Under the pieces are notes generated by a model that saw nothing but the letters and a program-made list of their open reading frames with translations, did not search any database and had not been told where the DNA came from. Positions 1 through 9,067 of a stretch of DNA of 21,885 nt are shown piece after piece; the first letter of the stretch is position 1; the number at the start of each line of letters is the position of its first letter. Source of the DNA: DATJLQ01 sp035509415 (GTDB lineage: Bacteria; Pseudomonadota; Alphaproteobacteria; JACZXZ01). Position numbers and translations under genes: made by a program. The DNA is taken from contig DATJLQ010000021.1 in the NCBI GenBank assembly GCA_035509415.1, positions 1-21,885 of the forward strand. Reading direction: 5' to 3'.

Positions 1-948
1 TACGTGACCTACGGTCTCATCGCGCGCGAGATCGAGCGCGTCGATTCCGGCTACCGCTCCATGTTCAGCGTCCAGTCCTCGCTCGTGATGCATCCGATCA
101 ACGCCTACGGCAGCGAGGCGCAGCGGCAGAAATACCTGCCGCGGCTCGCGACCGGCGAATGGATCGGCTGCTTCGGCCTGACCGAGCCCGACCACGGCTC
201 GGACGCGGGCGGGATGAAGACGCGCGCGCGCAAGATCAAAGGCGGCTACGCGCTCAAGGGCTCGAAAATGTGGATCACCAATTCGCCCGCGGCGGACGTG
301 TTCGTCGTCTGGGCCAAGGACGAGGAGAATACGATCCGCGGCTTCATCCTGGAGCGCGGCATGGCCGGCCTTTCGGCGCCGAAGATCGAAGGCAAGTTCA
401 GCCTGCGCACCTCGATCACAGGCGAGGTGGTGATGGCGGACGTCGAGGTGCCGGAGGAGAATCTGCTGCCGAACGCCAAGGGCCTCGCGGGCCCGTTCGG
501 CTGCCTCAACAACGCGCGCTTCGGCATTTCATGGGGCGCCATGGGGGCGGCCGAATTCTGCTGGCATGCGGCGCGCGACTACGCGCTCGGCCGCACCCAA
601 TTCGGCCGGCCGCTGGCGGCGAACCAGCTGATCCAGAAGAAGCTCGCCGACATGCAGACCGAGATCGCGCTCGGGCTGCAAGCCTCTTTGCGCGTCGGGC
701 GGCTCTTGGACGAGCACAAGGCGACGCCCGAGATGATCTCGCTGGTCAAGCGCAACAACGCAGGGAAAGCCCTCGACATCGCGCGCCTCGCGCGCGACAT
801 GCATGGCGGCAACGGCGTCTCGGACGAATATCAGGTGATCCGCCACATGATGAACCTCGAAGCGGTCAACACTTACGAGGGCACGCACGACATCCACGCC
901 CTCGTGCTCGGCCGCGCGCAGACGGGGATTCAGGCGTTTACGGGGTAG
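1..948 (+). CDS. gcdH: Glutaryl-CoA dehydrogenase, C-terminal part (5' end cut by window)
   Basis: This enzyme converts glutaryl-CoA to crotonyl-CoA plus CO2 in lysine, hydroxylysine and tryptophan breakdown, using FAD and passing electrons to electron-transfer flavoprotein. The frame is open from base 1, so the GTG at 4 is not the start. About 315 residues are visible against roughly 390 in the family, so about 75-80 N-terminal residues lie upstream. The acyl-CoA dehydrogenase signature GLTEPDHGSDAGGM is near residue 58. The C-terminal NTYEGTHDIHALVLGRAQTG block holds the catalytic Glu (about residue 292 counted from the GTG). The YEGTHDIHALxLGRAxTG wording is typical of glutaryl-CoA dehydrogenases rather than short- or medium-chain enzymes. 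It converges on the AT-richer gene at 979-1518. The family call is firm; substrate is by motif. Confidence 0.93.
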   Translation, partial: YVTYGLIAREIERVDSGYRSMFSVQSSLVMHPINAYGSEAQRQKYLPRLATGEWIGCFGLTEPDHGSDAGGMKTRARKIKGGYALKGSKMWITNSPAADVFVVWAKDEENTIRGFILERGMAGLSAPKIEGKFSLRTSITGEVVMADVEVPEENLLPNAKGLAGPFGCLNNARFGISWGAMGAAEFCWHAARDYALGRTQFGRPLAANQLIQKKLADMQTEIALGLQASLRVGRLLDEHKATPEMISLVKRNNAGKALDIARLARDMHGGNGVSDEYQVIRHMMNLEAVNTYEGTHDIHALVLGRAQTGIQAFTG

Positions 949-978
949 ATTGTTGGAACAATACTGTCGGGCAAGAGT
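949..978. repeat. Short palindrome at the edge of the AT-richer patch
   Basis: Directly after the glutaryl-CoA dehydrogenase stop codon there is a perfect inverted repeat, ATTGTT-GG-AACAAT, at 949-962. It lies between two convergent genes and marks where base composition drops. It could be a small terminator stem (there is no T-run) or an insertion footprint. An 8-base word, ACAATACT, at 958-965 recurs at 1549-1556 on the other side of the hypothetical gene. Confidence 0.35.
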
Positions 979-1518
979 CTATTTGATGCTTTTGACGGCA
1001 TCCCGAATTATATCGGAGTACGTCGGACTCAGGTTACAATCGATCGCCAGCTTAAAGAACTCTTCTGCAGCCTCATGTGGATTTAGCCCGAAAAAACGTG
1101 TTTGCTGACGCGAATATGCTCTTAACGGCCCGACGTCTCCGGAGCTGACGGATTTTCGTTTCGCGACCTCTTTTTCGAATCCGTCAATCACGGATTGCGG
1201 AAGTCTTGGCCCAAACAAGAAATAGCTCAGGTATTCCAAGAAATGCGGGTGCCTCAGTATTTCGTTAGCAAGACAACCATTTTTCTCAAAGGTGCTCTTA
1301 CGCGACCGGCCCCTACTGCGGGGGTTGTACTTCGGGTCAAGAAAATATTTGGTCCGCGGTTCAGGAATTGCCTTGCGCCTGGTCAAGCATGTCGTTAATT
1401 CCACAACTGCGTCACCATTCCTTTGTACATCGTTGCCGTCAGTCAAATCCGCCATGTCCAGCTTGATCTGGGAAACTATTTTCTGCTCATCTGGAGTTAG
1501 AGTGATTGGTTTAAACAT
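979..1518 (-). CDS. Hypothetical protein in an AT-richer patch
   Basis: I do not recognise this 179-residue protein. It starts at an ATG (1518-1516) with no convincing Shine-Dalgarno sequence and ends at TAG (981-979). It looks soluble and basic in the middle (a KYNPRSRGRSRKS stretch around residues 65-77), with no signal peptide, membrane segment or catalytic motif I can name. The C-terminal third (around NPHEAAEEFFKLAIDCNLSPTYSDIIRD) looks helical. Base and codon use differ sharply from all neighbours: many A- or T-ending codons and visibly about half GC, against well over 60% around it. That suggests recent acquisition. The near lack of stops, normal amino-acid composition and flanking spacing favour a real gene. 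Function is unknown. Confidence 0.6.
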   Translation of the reverse strand: MFKPITLTPDEQKIVSQIKLDMADLTDGNDVQRNGDAVVELTTCLTRRKAIPEPRTKYFLDPKYNPRSRGRSRKSTFEKNGCLANEILRHPHFLEYLSYFLFGPRLPQSVIDGFEKEVAKRKSVSSGDVGPLRAYSRQQTRFFGLNPHEAAEEFFKLAIDCNLSPTYSDIIRDAVKSIK

Positions 1519-1594
1519 CGTATGTTTCAGTGTTAGAAGTTCGACACGACAATACTTGGTATCTGTCGACCACTAATTTGCCGAATTGCATTTT

Positions 1595-2470
1595 CTACTC
1601 CTTCACCGCCCCCGTCATGCTCGAGACGTAGTGCTCGACGAAGAAGGAATAGAGGATCGCGACCGGCAGCGAGCCCACCAACGCGCCCGCCATGAGCGAG
1701 CCCCAATGATACACGTCGCCCTCGACGAGCTCGGTCACGGTGCCGACCGAGACGGTCTTGAATTCCGACGACGAGATGAAGGTGAGCGCGTAGATGAACT
1801 CGTTCCACGAGAGGGTGAAGGCGAAGATGCCGGCCGAGATCAGGCCCGGCACCGCCAAGGGCAGGATGATCTTCCAGAGGATCTGGAGCCGCGTGGCGCC
1901 GTCGATGAGCGCGCATTCCTCGAGCTCGTAGGGGATCGACTTGAAATAGCCCATGAGGAGCCAGGTGCAGAACGGAATGAGGATCGTGGGATAGGTCAAG
2001 ACCAGCGCCCAGATCGAATCGAACAGGCCGAGCTGGAACACCATCACCGCGAGCGGGATGAACAGGATCGAGGGCGGCACGAGATAGGCGAGGAAGATCG
2101 CGACCCCCACATAGCGCGCGCCGGTGAAGCGCAGCCGCTCGATCGCGTAGGCGGCGAACACGCTCGCGAACAGCGACAGGAACGTCGCCAGCACCGAGAT
2201 CACCACCGTGTTCCAGAGCCAGTTCGGGTAATCCGTCTCGAACAGGAGCTTGTGGAAGTTCGCGAGCGTCGGGTGCGCGAGCCAGAAGGGATTGTAGGTC
2301 TTGTAGTCGTAGAGCTCCTCGTTGGTCTTGAACGAGGTCATGGTCATCCAATAGAACGGAAACAGCAGCACCACGAGAAAGACGCCGAGCGGCAGGTAGA
2401 CCGTGACCCAGCGCCGCGGCAGCGACACCAGATAATCCATCCCCGCCCGATGCTCGGCCGCGCGCGCCAT
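1595..2470 (-). CDS. Carbohydrate ABC transporter permease, MalG type
   Basis: This is the second inner-membrane permease of a binding-protein-dependent sugar (or polyol/glycerol-phosphate) importer, 291 residues, the normal length for MalG/UgpE/LacG proteins. A hydrophobic segment at about residues 22-45 is followed by several more. The cytoplasmic EAA loop, which docks on the ATPase, is at about 182-208 (EECALIDGA...ILPLAVPG). The C-terminus SSMTGAVKE resembles the usual end of this family (VxGLTxGAVKG). I chose the ATG at 2470 because it lies two bases after the stop of the partner permease (2475-2473), implying translational coupling; the upstream open frame has no family similarity. The substrate cannot be read from the permease. 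Confidence 0.93.
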   Translation of the reverse strand: MARAAEHRAGMDYLVSLPRRWVTVYLPLGVFLVVLLFPFYWMTMTSFKTNEELYDYKTYNPFWLAHPTLANFHKLLFETDYPNWLWNTVVISVLATFLSLFASVFAAYAIERLRFTGARYVGVAIFLAYLVPPSILFIPLAVMVFQLGLFDSIWALVLTYPTILIPFCTWLLMGYFKSIPYELEECALIDGATRLQILWKIILPLAVPGLISAGIFAFTLSWNEFIYALTFISSSEFKTVSVGTVTELVEGDVYHWGSLMAGALVGSLPVAILYSFFVEHYVSSMTGAVKE

Positions 2471-2472
2471 GC

Positions 2473-3423
2473 TCAGTCCTTCCCGCCATGCTGCCAGGCG
2501 CGCCGCTGCAGCCCGAAATAGCTGAACAGGATCGCGGCCAGGAGGAACGGGATCATGGCGACCGCGATCGCCGCCCCCTCGCCCAGATGGCCGCCGGTGA
2601 TCGCGCGTTGGAACGAGAGCGTCGCCATGAGATGGGTCGCGTTGATCGGCCCGCCGCGCGTGAGCGTGTAGATGAGCTGGAAATCGGTGAAGGTGAACAA
2701 GACCGAAAAGGTCATCACCACCGCGATGATGGGCGTCAAGAGCGGCAGCGTCACGTGGCGGAAGCATTGCCAGGAAGACGCTCCGTCGAGGGTCGCGGCC
2801 TCGTAGAGCGAGGGGGCTATGGTCTGCAGCCCCGCGAGCAGCGTGATCGCGACGAAGGGCACGCCGCGCCAGATGTTGGCCGCGATCACCGAGGCGCGCG
2901 CGTTGTTCGGGTCGCCCAGAAAGTCGATGTATTGGTGGATGAGGCCGAGGCGCACGAGCAGCCACGAGATGATCGAGAACTGGCTGTCGTAGATCCACCA
3001 GAAGGCGATCGCCGAAAGCACCGTCGGCACGATGAAGGGCAAAAGCACCACGGCGCGCACGATCGACTTGAACGGAATGTGCTCGTTGAGCAAAAGCGCC
3101 AACCAAAGCCCGAGCGCGAACTTGATCACGCTCGCGACCCCGGTATAGAGCGCGGTGTTGAACACCGAGAGCCAGAACACGTCGTCCCGGGAGAGCGAGA
3201 GGTAATTCCCGAGGCCGATGAAATGGCCGCTCTCGCCCAAGGTCGCGTCGGTCATCGCGAGCCAGATGCCGAGACCGAGCGGATAGGTGAGGAAGACCAG
3301 AAGCAGCGCCGCCGCCGGCAGCAGGAACAGCCAGCCCAGGACCTCGCGCCCATGCATCGCGCGCGCGAGCCAGCCCTGGCTCGCACCCGCCGCGATCTCG
3401 AGATTGCCGCTTTCCGCGACCAT
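2473..3423 (-). CDS. Carbohydrate ABC transporter permease, MalF/UgpA type
   Basis: This is the first membrane subunit of the sugar-type importer, 316 residues, without the large periplasmic insertion of enterobacterial MalF and so closer in size to UgpA/LacF. The first membrane span is at about residues 29-54 (GWLFLLPAAALLLVF...). The EAA loop is at about 207-231 (YEAATLDGASSWQCFRHVTLP). The ATG at 3423 is preferred over the in-frame GTG at 3462 because GAGG lies about 6-9 bases upstream and the extra residues are arginine-rich and not family-like. It lies 73 bases downstream of the binding-protein gene and is directly followed by the MalG-type permease, so all are likely on one transcript. 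Confidence 0.93.
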   Translation of the reverse strand: MVAESGNLEIAAGASQGWLARAMHGREVLGWLFLLPAAALLLVFLTYPLGLGIWLAMTDATLGESGHFIGLGNYLSLSRDDVFWLSVFNTALYTGVASVIKFALGLWLALLLNEHIPFKSIVRAVVLLPFIVPTVLSAIAFWWIYDSQFSIISWLLVRLGLIHQYIDFLGDPNNARASVIAANIWRGVPFVAITLLAGLQTIAPSLYEAATLDGASSWQCFRHVTLPLLTPIIAVVMTFSVLFTFTDFQLIYTLTRGGPINATHLMATLSFQRAITGGHLGEGAAIAVAMIPFLLAAILFSYFGLQRRAWQHGGKD

Positions 3424-3496
3424 GCGCCCCTCGAGGGATCGGGAGCGGCGCGCCACGCGCACCGCCCCCGCCCCGTCTATCGCTCCCTCGGCCGCG

Positions 3497-4813
3497 TCAG
3501 ACCTGGTAGTAGCGCTTGGCGCGGTCGGAGGCTTCCTTGGCCGCGTCCTTGGGCGATTTCGAGCCCGAGGCGGCGGACGCGAACATGTCGACCACGATGA
3601 AGTCGCCGATCACGGCGGCGGACGCGTAGCCGAGCGGCCCCGCGTAGCCGTTCTGGAGCGAGAGCGCCGCCACGTCGCGGAACGGCGTGTTCTTCGGGTC
3701 GACGGTCCAGATCGGATTGCTCGCATAGGCCTTGAGCGGCTGCGTCACGTAGCCGTTGGACGCGATCATCCACGGATCGTACTGCTCCTTCTCCCACATG
3801 AAGCGGAGATAGTCCTTCGCCGCGTGCGGGTACTTCGTGTACTTCATGACGAAGGCCTGGAGCATCAGGTTCTGCTCGGTCGGCTTGCCGCTCGGGCCGA
3901 TCGGGAAATGGGCGTGGTCCATGTCCTTGGCGATCGCCTGGAGCTTCGGGTCGGTCGAGTTCTTGGCCACCGTGTAGATCGAGATGCCGTTCCCGGTCAT
4001 GCTGATGTCGCCGGCGAGGAACGCCTTGTTGTTGCTCGGGTCCTGCCAGCTGAGCGTGCCCTCGATGAAGGTCGGGTAGAGTTGCTTCACATATTCGAGG
4101 GCGGCGACCGTCTCGGGCGAATCGAGCACCACGTTGCTCTTGGCGTCGACCACCTTGCCGCCATGGGACCAAAGCGCCCAGTGGCACCAGGTATTGCCGT
4201 CGCCGGTCGCGTGGCCGAGGGCGAAGCCCGCGGGCAAGCCGTTCTTCTTGAGGCCCTGGCACAGCTTGAGGAACCCGGCATGGTCCGTGGGAAAGCTCTC
4301 GAAGCCGGCCTTGTGCATCGCATCGATGCGGTAGTTGATGCACGAGCCGTTGATGCCCTGGGGCAGCGCGATCCAGCGCTTGCCGTGCGTGCCGTAGGCG
4401 CGGCACATGTCGTACCAGCCGCCGTACTTGTTGCCGAGATAGTCGGCGAGGTCGTTGAGCTCGACCAGCTTCTCGGGGAATTTGTGCGGGTCGTCGTTGG
4501 TGCCGATGATGATGTCGGGGCCGGCGCCGATGTTGGCGGCGACCGCCGCCTTCGGGCGCACGTCCTCCCAGCTCTCGGTGTCGACGCGCACGGGCACGCC
4601 GGTGAGCTGGGTGTATTTCTTCGTGCTGTCCATGAAGGACGCGATGTCGCCGGGCACGAACTGCTTCCAGCGCAGCACGCGCAGCTTCGCACCCTTCTCG
4701 GGCGTGGGCTTGAACTCGGCGGCGAGTGCGGGGGCGACGCGCGCCCCGGTGGCGCCGAGCACGGCGGCACCCGCGCCGAGCTTGAACATATCGCGACGAG
4801 TGAACTTAGACAT
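3497..4813 (-). CDS. Tat-exported extracellular solute-binding protein (sugar family 1)
   Basis: This is the periplasmic receptor of the importer, 438 residues, typical of cluster-B/family 1 sugar-binding proteins. The N-terminus has a twin-arginine signal: T-R-R-D-M-F-K at residues 5-11, a hydrophobic Gly/Ala stretch, and an A-L-A cleavage site at about 29-31. Export in folded form is therefore expected. The mature part shows family features such as the GAGPDIIIGTND segment (about 100-110) and an aromatic-rich ligand region (TWCHWALWSHGG). The start ATG is supported by a strong ribosome-binding site, GGGAGGAAACC. Ligand is unknown: sugars, polyols and glycerol-phosphate are all bound by relatives. 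The 135-base spacer before it and the strong site suggest it is made in excess over the ATPase. Confidence 0.92.
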   Translation of the reverse strand: MSKFTRRDMFKLGAGAAVLGATGARVAPALAAEFKPTPEKGAKLRVLRWKQFVPGDIASFMDSTKKYTQLTGVPVRVDTESWEDVRPKAAVAANIGAGPDIIIGTNDDPHKFPEKLVELNDLADYLGNKYGGWYDMCRAYGTHGKRWIALPQGINGSCINYRIDAMHKAGFESFPTDHAGFLKLCQGLKKNGLPAGFALGHATGDGNTWCHWALWSHGGKVVDAKSNVVLDSPETVAALEYVKQLYPTFIEGTLSWQDPSNNKAFLAGDISMTGNGISIYTVAKNSTDPKLQAIAKDMDHAHFPIGPSGKPTEQNLMLQAFVMKYTKYPHAAKDYLRFMWEKEQYDPWMIASNGYVTQPLKAYASNPIWTVDPKNTPFRDVAALSLQNGYAGPLGYASAAVIGDFIVVDMFASAASGSKSPKDAAKEASDRAKRYYQV

Positions 4814-4926
4814 GGTTTCCTCCCACTCCAGTTCCGGTCCGGCCCCTCTCGGCCTTCGACCGCGATCGAGCCTTGTCTTTCGAAGCGTCCGCCCCGGCTC
4901 TTTGAGGCGGCGCTTTCCCCTGTCGG

Positions 4927-4948
4927 CCGGCGCACGCGCGCGCGCCGG
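4927..4948 (-). promoter_or_regulatory. Stem-loop directly after the ABC ATPase stop codon
   Basis: A perfect 7-bp inverted repeat (CCGGCGC at 4927-4933, GCGCCGG at 4942-4948) begins at the base after the ATPase stop codon, inside the 135-base spacer before the binding-protein gene. There is no T-run, so it is not a classical terminator. Stem-loops between importer genes often protect an mRNA segment or cause partial termination, setting different amounts of subunits. That role is inferred from position. The extreme GC content makes a chance stem possible. Confidence 0.4.
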
Positions 4949-6013
<1,065 letters not shown>

Positions 6014-6161
6014 TTCCCCCCGGGCGCGGCTCTGACTCGTCAAGTCCGCTCTTGTTATCGGATAAGCTTACGGTCGGTTCCCCTCGCGCGTAAATAGGGC
6101 AATTGGACCTCGCGATCGGGGGCGCGCGTGGGCAGGCGCCCACCCGGCCTCACGCCGCGGT
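6014..6161 (-). other. Spacer between oxygenase gene and ABC importer; possible promoter region
   Basis: This 148-base gap is the largest break in the minus-strand run from meaB to the second permease. It holds a 6-bp stem-loop (GTGGGC-AGGC-GCCCAC, 6128-6143) just after the oxygenase gene and then an AT-richer stretch (about 6050-6110). The layout suggests partial termination followed by a separate promoter for the importer. I could not find a convincing -35/-10 pair, so the promoter is only a suggestion. Confidence 0.3.
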
Positions 6162-7223
6162 TCAGCGCGCGTCGAGGGCGTAATCGCTTGGGAAGGCCGC
6201 GATATATTGGACGATCCGCGGGTAGTGCCCGCGGTTGGGGCGGCTCCCATGGGGCAGCCGGTCGTCCCAGATGATCAGGTCGCCCGCCCCCGCCGCGATG
6301 CCCACCGGCCCGAGCGCCTCCAGATCCTGGGCCTGCGGATCCGCACCCGGCGGCAAGCTCGCGAGCCAGGCGTCGATCCGGCGCTGGAAGCCAGGCACGC
6401 AGGTGAAAGCACCCTGCTCCGCCTCGGTGTCGGTGAGATAGAGGACGCCCTGCAGGCTGAAGCGGAGCGGCGGGGTGAGGTCCGCGTCCCAATGGAGGCG
6501 CGGCCCGGGAAAGCGCCACTTGTCGCGCTCGGGCGGATTGAAGCCCGCGCGATCGATCGTGAGCCAAATGTCCGAGGTCCCCAGCAGCTGCGCATAGGCC
6601 TTGCGGATACGCGGGCTCGCGCGCGTCGCGCGCAGCTCCGGCTCGTGGTGGAGCTGGACCATGATGCCGGCGCCGAGCTTGTTGTGGTACCAGCCCTCGG
6701 GCGCGTCGGGGCGCATGCCGAGGCGGCGCCAGATGACGCTCTCCGCCGCGCGCGCCGTCTCGCGCGGCACCGCATTGCGCAGGATCACGTAGCCCTGCGC
6801 GTCGAAGAAGGCGAGATCGTCGGCGGAGAGCGCCGGCGGCTCGGCGTCGAGTGCCGCGAGCCGCGCGCGCCAATATTCATCGTACGGCTCGCCCGCGATC
6901 GCCGCATTGATGCGCGCGACCGCAACCGCGTCGACGGCTCCTCCGCATTCGGCCGCGATCCATGCCTCGAGCTCGGCGAAGCTCGGCGCCGCCGAGTAGA
7001 TGTGCCGCAGCGTTTCCTCGAGCGGGAGGCCGAGCCCGTAAAGCACGATCTTGTCGAGCGCGAACTCGCGCGCCGGCGTGCCGCCTTCGCTACCCGCGCG
7101 CTGCGCCATCGCGCGCGCCCAGAGGCGCTTCAGGTGGCGCACGCCGAGGCCACCCGTCTCGAGCGAGCCCGGCAGCGTCGCTTGTTGCGCGGGCGATTTT
7201 TCTTGGGACAGAGTTTGGGTCAT
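6162..7223 (-). CDS. Phytanoyl-CoA dioxygenase (PhyH) family Fe(II)/2-oxoglutarate oxygenase
   Basis: This protein is predicted to hydroxylate an unknown small substrate with O2 and 2-oxoglutarate at a non-haem iron, 353 residues. The iron ligands are visible as H244-x-D246 (LHWDAD) and H325 (LPHGSRP), with R336 eleven residues after the last His as the likely 2-oxoglutarate anchor. The catalytic set is therefore complete. The PhyH fold starts near residue 134 (DDLAFFDAQGYVILRNAVP). The first 130 residues form a mostly helical extension I cannot assign. The ATG at 7223 follows the amidotransferase stop by 22 bases, and the longer open frame upstream is arginine-rich shadow sequence. Bacterial PhyH proteins act on diverse metabolites, so the name does not imply phytanate. 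Context suggests tailoring of a product made with the amidotransferase. Confidence 0.88.
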   Translation of the reverse strand: MTQTLSQEKSPAQQATLPGSLETGGLGVRHLKRLWARAMAQRAGSEGGTPAREFALDKIVLYGLGLPLEETLRHIYSAAPSFAELEAWIAAECGGAVDAVAVARINAAIAGEPYDEYWRARLAALDAEPPALSADDLAFFDAQGYVILRNAVPRETARAAESVIWRRLGMRPDAPEGWYHNKLGAGIMVQLHHEPELRATRASPRIRKAYAQLLGTSDIWLTIDRAGFNPPERDKWRFPGPRLHWDADLTPPLRFSLQGVLYLTDTEAEQGAFTCVPGFQRRIDAWLASLPPGADPQAQDLEALGPVGIAAGAGDLIIWDDRLPHGSRPNRGHYPRIVQYIAAFPSDYALDAR

Positions 7224-7245
7224 GACGCGTCCCCGTCCCGGCGCC

Positions 7246-9045
7246 TCACGCCGCGCGCGCGCCGACGCGGTAGCAGGCATCGTGCACGTAGCGCGCCCAG
7301 CTGCGCAAGCCGCGCTCGCCCGACGGAATGTTGCCGCCGAGGATCCATTCCGCGACCGGCGCGACGAAGCCGGTCTTCGGGCGCCCATAGATGGCCGCCG
7401 GGAGCTTGCGCGACGTGGCGCGCGGCAGGCTCTCCTTGGTCGGCGGATTGGGCCCGACGATCGCCGGCAAGAGCTGGCGCAGGAGCGTCACGTCGGCGAA
7501 CGGCGTGCGGATCTCGATCGAGTGCGCCATGCCCGCCCAGTCGCCGTCGCGGAACAGGCGGTTGCGCACCTCGGACGCGATCTCCATCGCCATCACCTTG
7601 AGCCGGGACCCTTCGACGCCCTCGATCGCGGCCTCGATCGGCTTCAACGCGTCGAGCGCCCGCCAGCCCTCGCGCACCATCTCGCCGTCGAGCAGCTCGG
7701 GCAATTCCCATGGCATGAAGAGGGCGCGGCGCAGGAGGTAGGCGCCGGGGTACGTCGCCCCGTACTCGAGCAGGCTCGCGTATTTGGGCGAGGTCATGTG
7801 GCGCAAGAACGGCGCCGAGACGATGCGCATGAGCTTTCCCAGCGGGGCCACGCCGCGCAGCGGGCCGAGCGCGCCAACCAGGCGCGGGATCTGGCGGAAG
7901 CTCACATAGCCCGCGAACAGCTCGTCGCCGCCGAGGCCGGAGAGGGCGACCTTCATGCCCGCCTCGCGCGCGACGCGCGCGACGAAATAGGTGTTGACGC
8001 CGTCGACCGTCGGCTGGTCCATCGCGCGCAGGAGGTCGTCGTGCGCGGATTCGAAGCCGCGCCGCCCGACCCAATAGGTCTCGTGGCGCGTGCCGAGGGT
8101 GCGCGCGACCTCCTCGGCGAGCGGCGTCTCGTCGAGCGGGCCGCCGCGGAACGTGTCGAATCCGAGCGTGATGGTCCTGAGATCGGTGCCATGCGCCTCG
8201 GTGGCGAGCGCCGTGATCGCGGTCGAATCGCGCCCGGCCGAGAGGAACGAGCCGACCGGCACGTCGGCCACCAGATGGAAGCGCACGCTCTCGAGCAGGG
8301 CCGCGTGGAGGTCGACCGGACCCGGACGCGCCGCGGCGAGCTCGGACGCGAGCGAGTAGTAAGGCCGCTCGGCGCGGCCCTGGCCGTCGATCCAGATCGT
8401 GGTTCCCGCCGGCACGGCGCGGATGCCGCGGAACAGCGTGTAGGGCTCGGGCAGATGGCCCCAGAGGAAGAAGCCGACATGGCCCGCCGGCTCGGGCGAG
8501 GTGTCGACCCGGCCGCCCGCGAGCAACGCCTTCACCTGGGACGCGACCCTGAGGGTGCGCCCGTCGTCCGAGATGTAGAGCTGCTTGTTGCCGAGATGGT
8601 CGCGCGCCACCAGCATGCCGCGCCGCTTGCCGTCCCAGATCGCGAACGCGTAGACGCCGCGCAGCTTCTCGACCATGGCGCGGCCGTGGCGCTTGTAGAG
8701 GTGCAGCAGCACCTCGGTGTCGGAATGGTACTTGACCGGATAGCCGGCCGCGATCAGCTCGTCGCGCAGCGCCTGGTAATTGTAGATCTCGCCGTTGAAG
8801 CTGATCACCGTGTCCTCGTCCGAGGCCTGGACCGAGCCGTTGAGGTGCATGGGCTGGGCGCCGTAGGGCACGTCGATGATCGCGAGACGCCGGTGCGCGA
8901 AGCCGACTCTCTTGTCCGACGACAGCCATTGGCCCGCGCCGTCGGGCCCGCGCGCGGCCATGGCGCGGCTGATGCGCGCGAGCTCGGCGGCATCCACCGG
9001 CGGCGCGTCCTGGCCGTAAGCGAAGATCGCGGTCACGCCGCACAT
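7246..9045 (-). CDS. asnB: AsnB-type glutamine-dependent amidotransferase (asparagine synthase family)
   Basis: This 599-residue protein joins a class II glutaminase domain to an ATP-pyrophosphatase synthetase domain; ammonia from glutamine is used to amidate an adenylated carboxylate. Cys2 is the glutaminase nucleophile (MCGVTAIFAYG). RGPDGAGQW (33-40), HRRLAIID (51-58) and FNGEIYN (83-89) are the usual glutamine-site blocks. The PP-loop reads S269-A-G-R-D-S274, where housekeeping enzymes have SGGxDS. The RDHLGNKQLY motif also departs from the common RDxxGxKPLY. Near the C-terminus MAHSIEIRTPFAD and RPKTGFVAPVAEW match AsnB proteins of polysaccharide and natural-product loci. The ATG has AGGGAG upstream. 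It lies 22 bases after meaB and 22 before the oxygenase gene. Family is certain; asparagine as product is not, and the gene symbol denotes the family only. Confidence 0.9.
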   Translation of the reverse strand: MCGVTAIFAYGQDAPPVDAAELARISRAMAARGPDGAGQWLSSDKRVGFAHRRLAIIDVPYGAQPMHLNGSVQASDEDTVISFNGEIYNYQALRDELIAAGYPVKYHSDTEVLLHLYKRHGRAMVEKLRGVYAFAIWDGKRRGMLVARDHLGNKQLYISDDGRTLRVASQVKALLAGGRVDTSPEPAGHVGFFLWGHLPEPYTLFRGIRAVPAGTTIWIDGQGRAERPYYSLASELAAARPGPVDLHAALLESVRFHLVADVPVGSFLSAGRDSTAITALATEAHGTDLRTITLGFDTFRGGPLDETPLAEEVARTLGTRHETYWVGRRGFESAHDDLLRAMDQPTVDGVNTYFVARVAREAGMKVALSGLGGDELFAGYVSFRQIPRLVGALGPLRGVAPLGKLMRIVSAPFLRHMTSPKYASLLEYGATYPGAYLLRRALFMPWELPELLDGEMVREGWRALDALKPIEAAIEGVEGSRLKVMAMEIASEVRNRLFRDGDWAGMAHSIEIRTPFADVTLLRQLLPAIVGPNPPTKESLPRATSRKLPAAIYGRPKTGFVAPVAEWILGGNIPSGERGLRSWARYVHDACYRVGARAA

Positions 9046-9067
9046 GAACGAAGCTCCCTTGCCTGCG

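Noticed and set aside
1195..1576. Plus-strand small frames inside the AT-richer patch
   Set aside because: They lack ribosome-binding sites and overlap the longer minus-strand gene, whose composition is more protein-like.
2471..3106. N-terminal extension of the second permease to 503 residues
   Set aside because: The extra residues overlap the first permease in another frame and lack hydrophobic or family segments; the ATG at 2470 fits the two-base gap and normal length.
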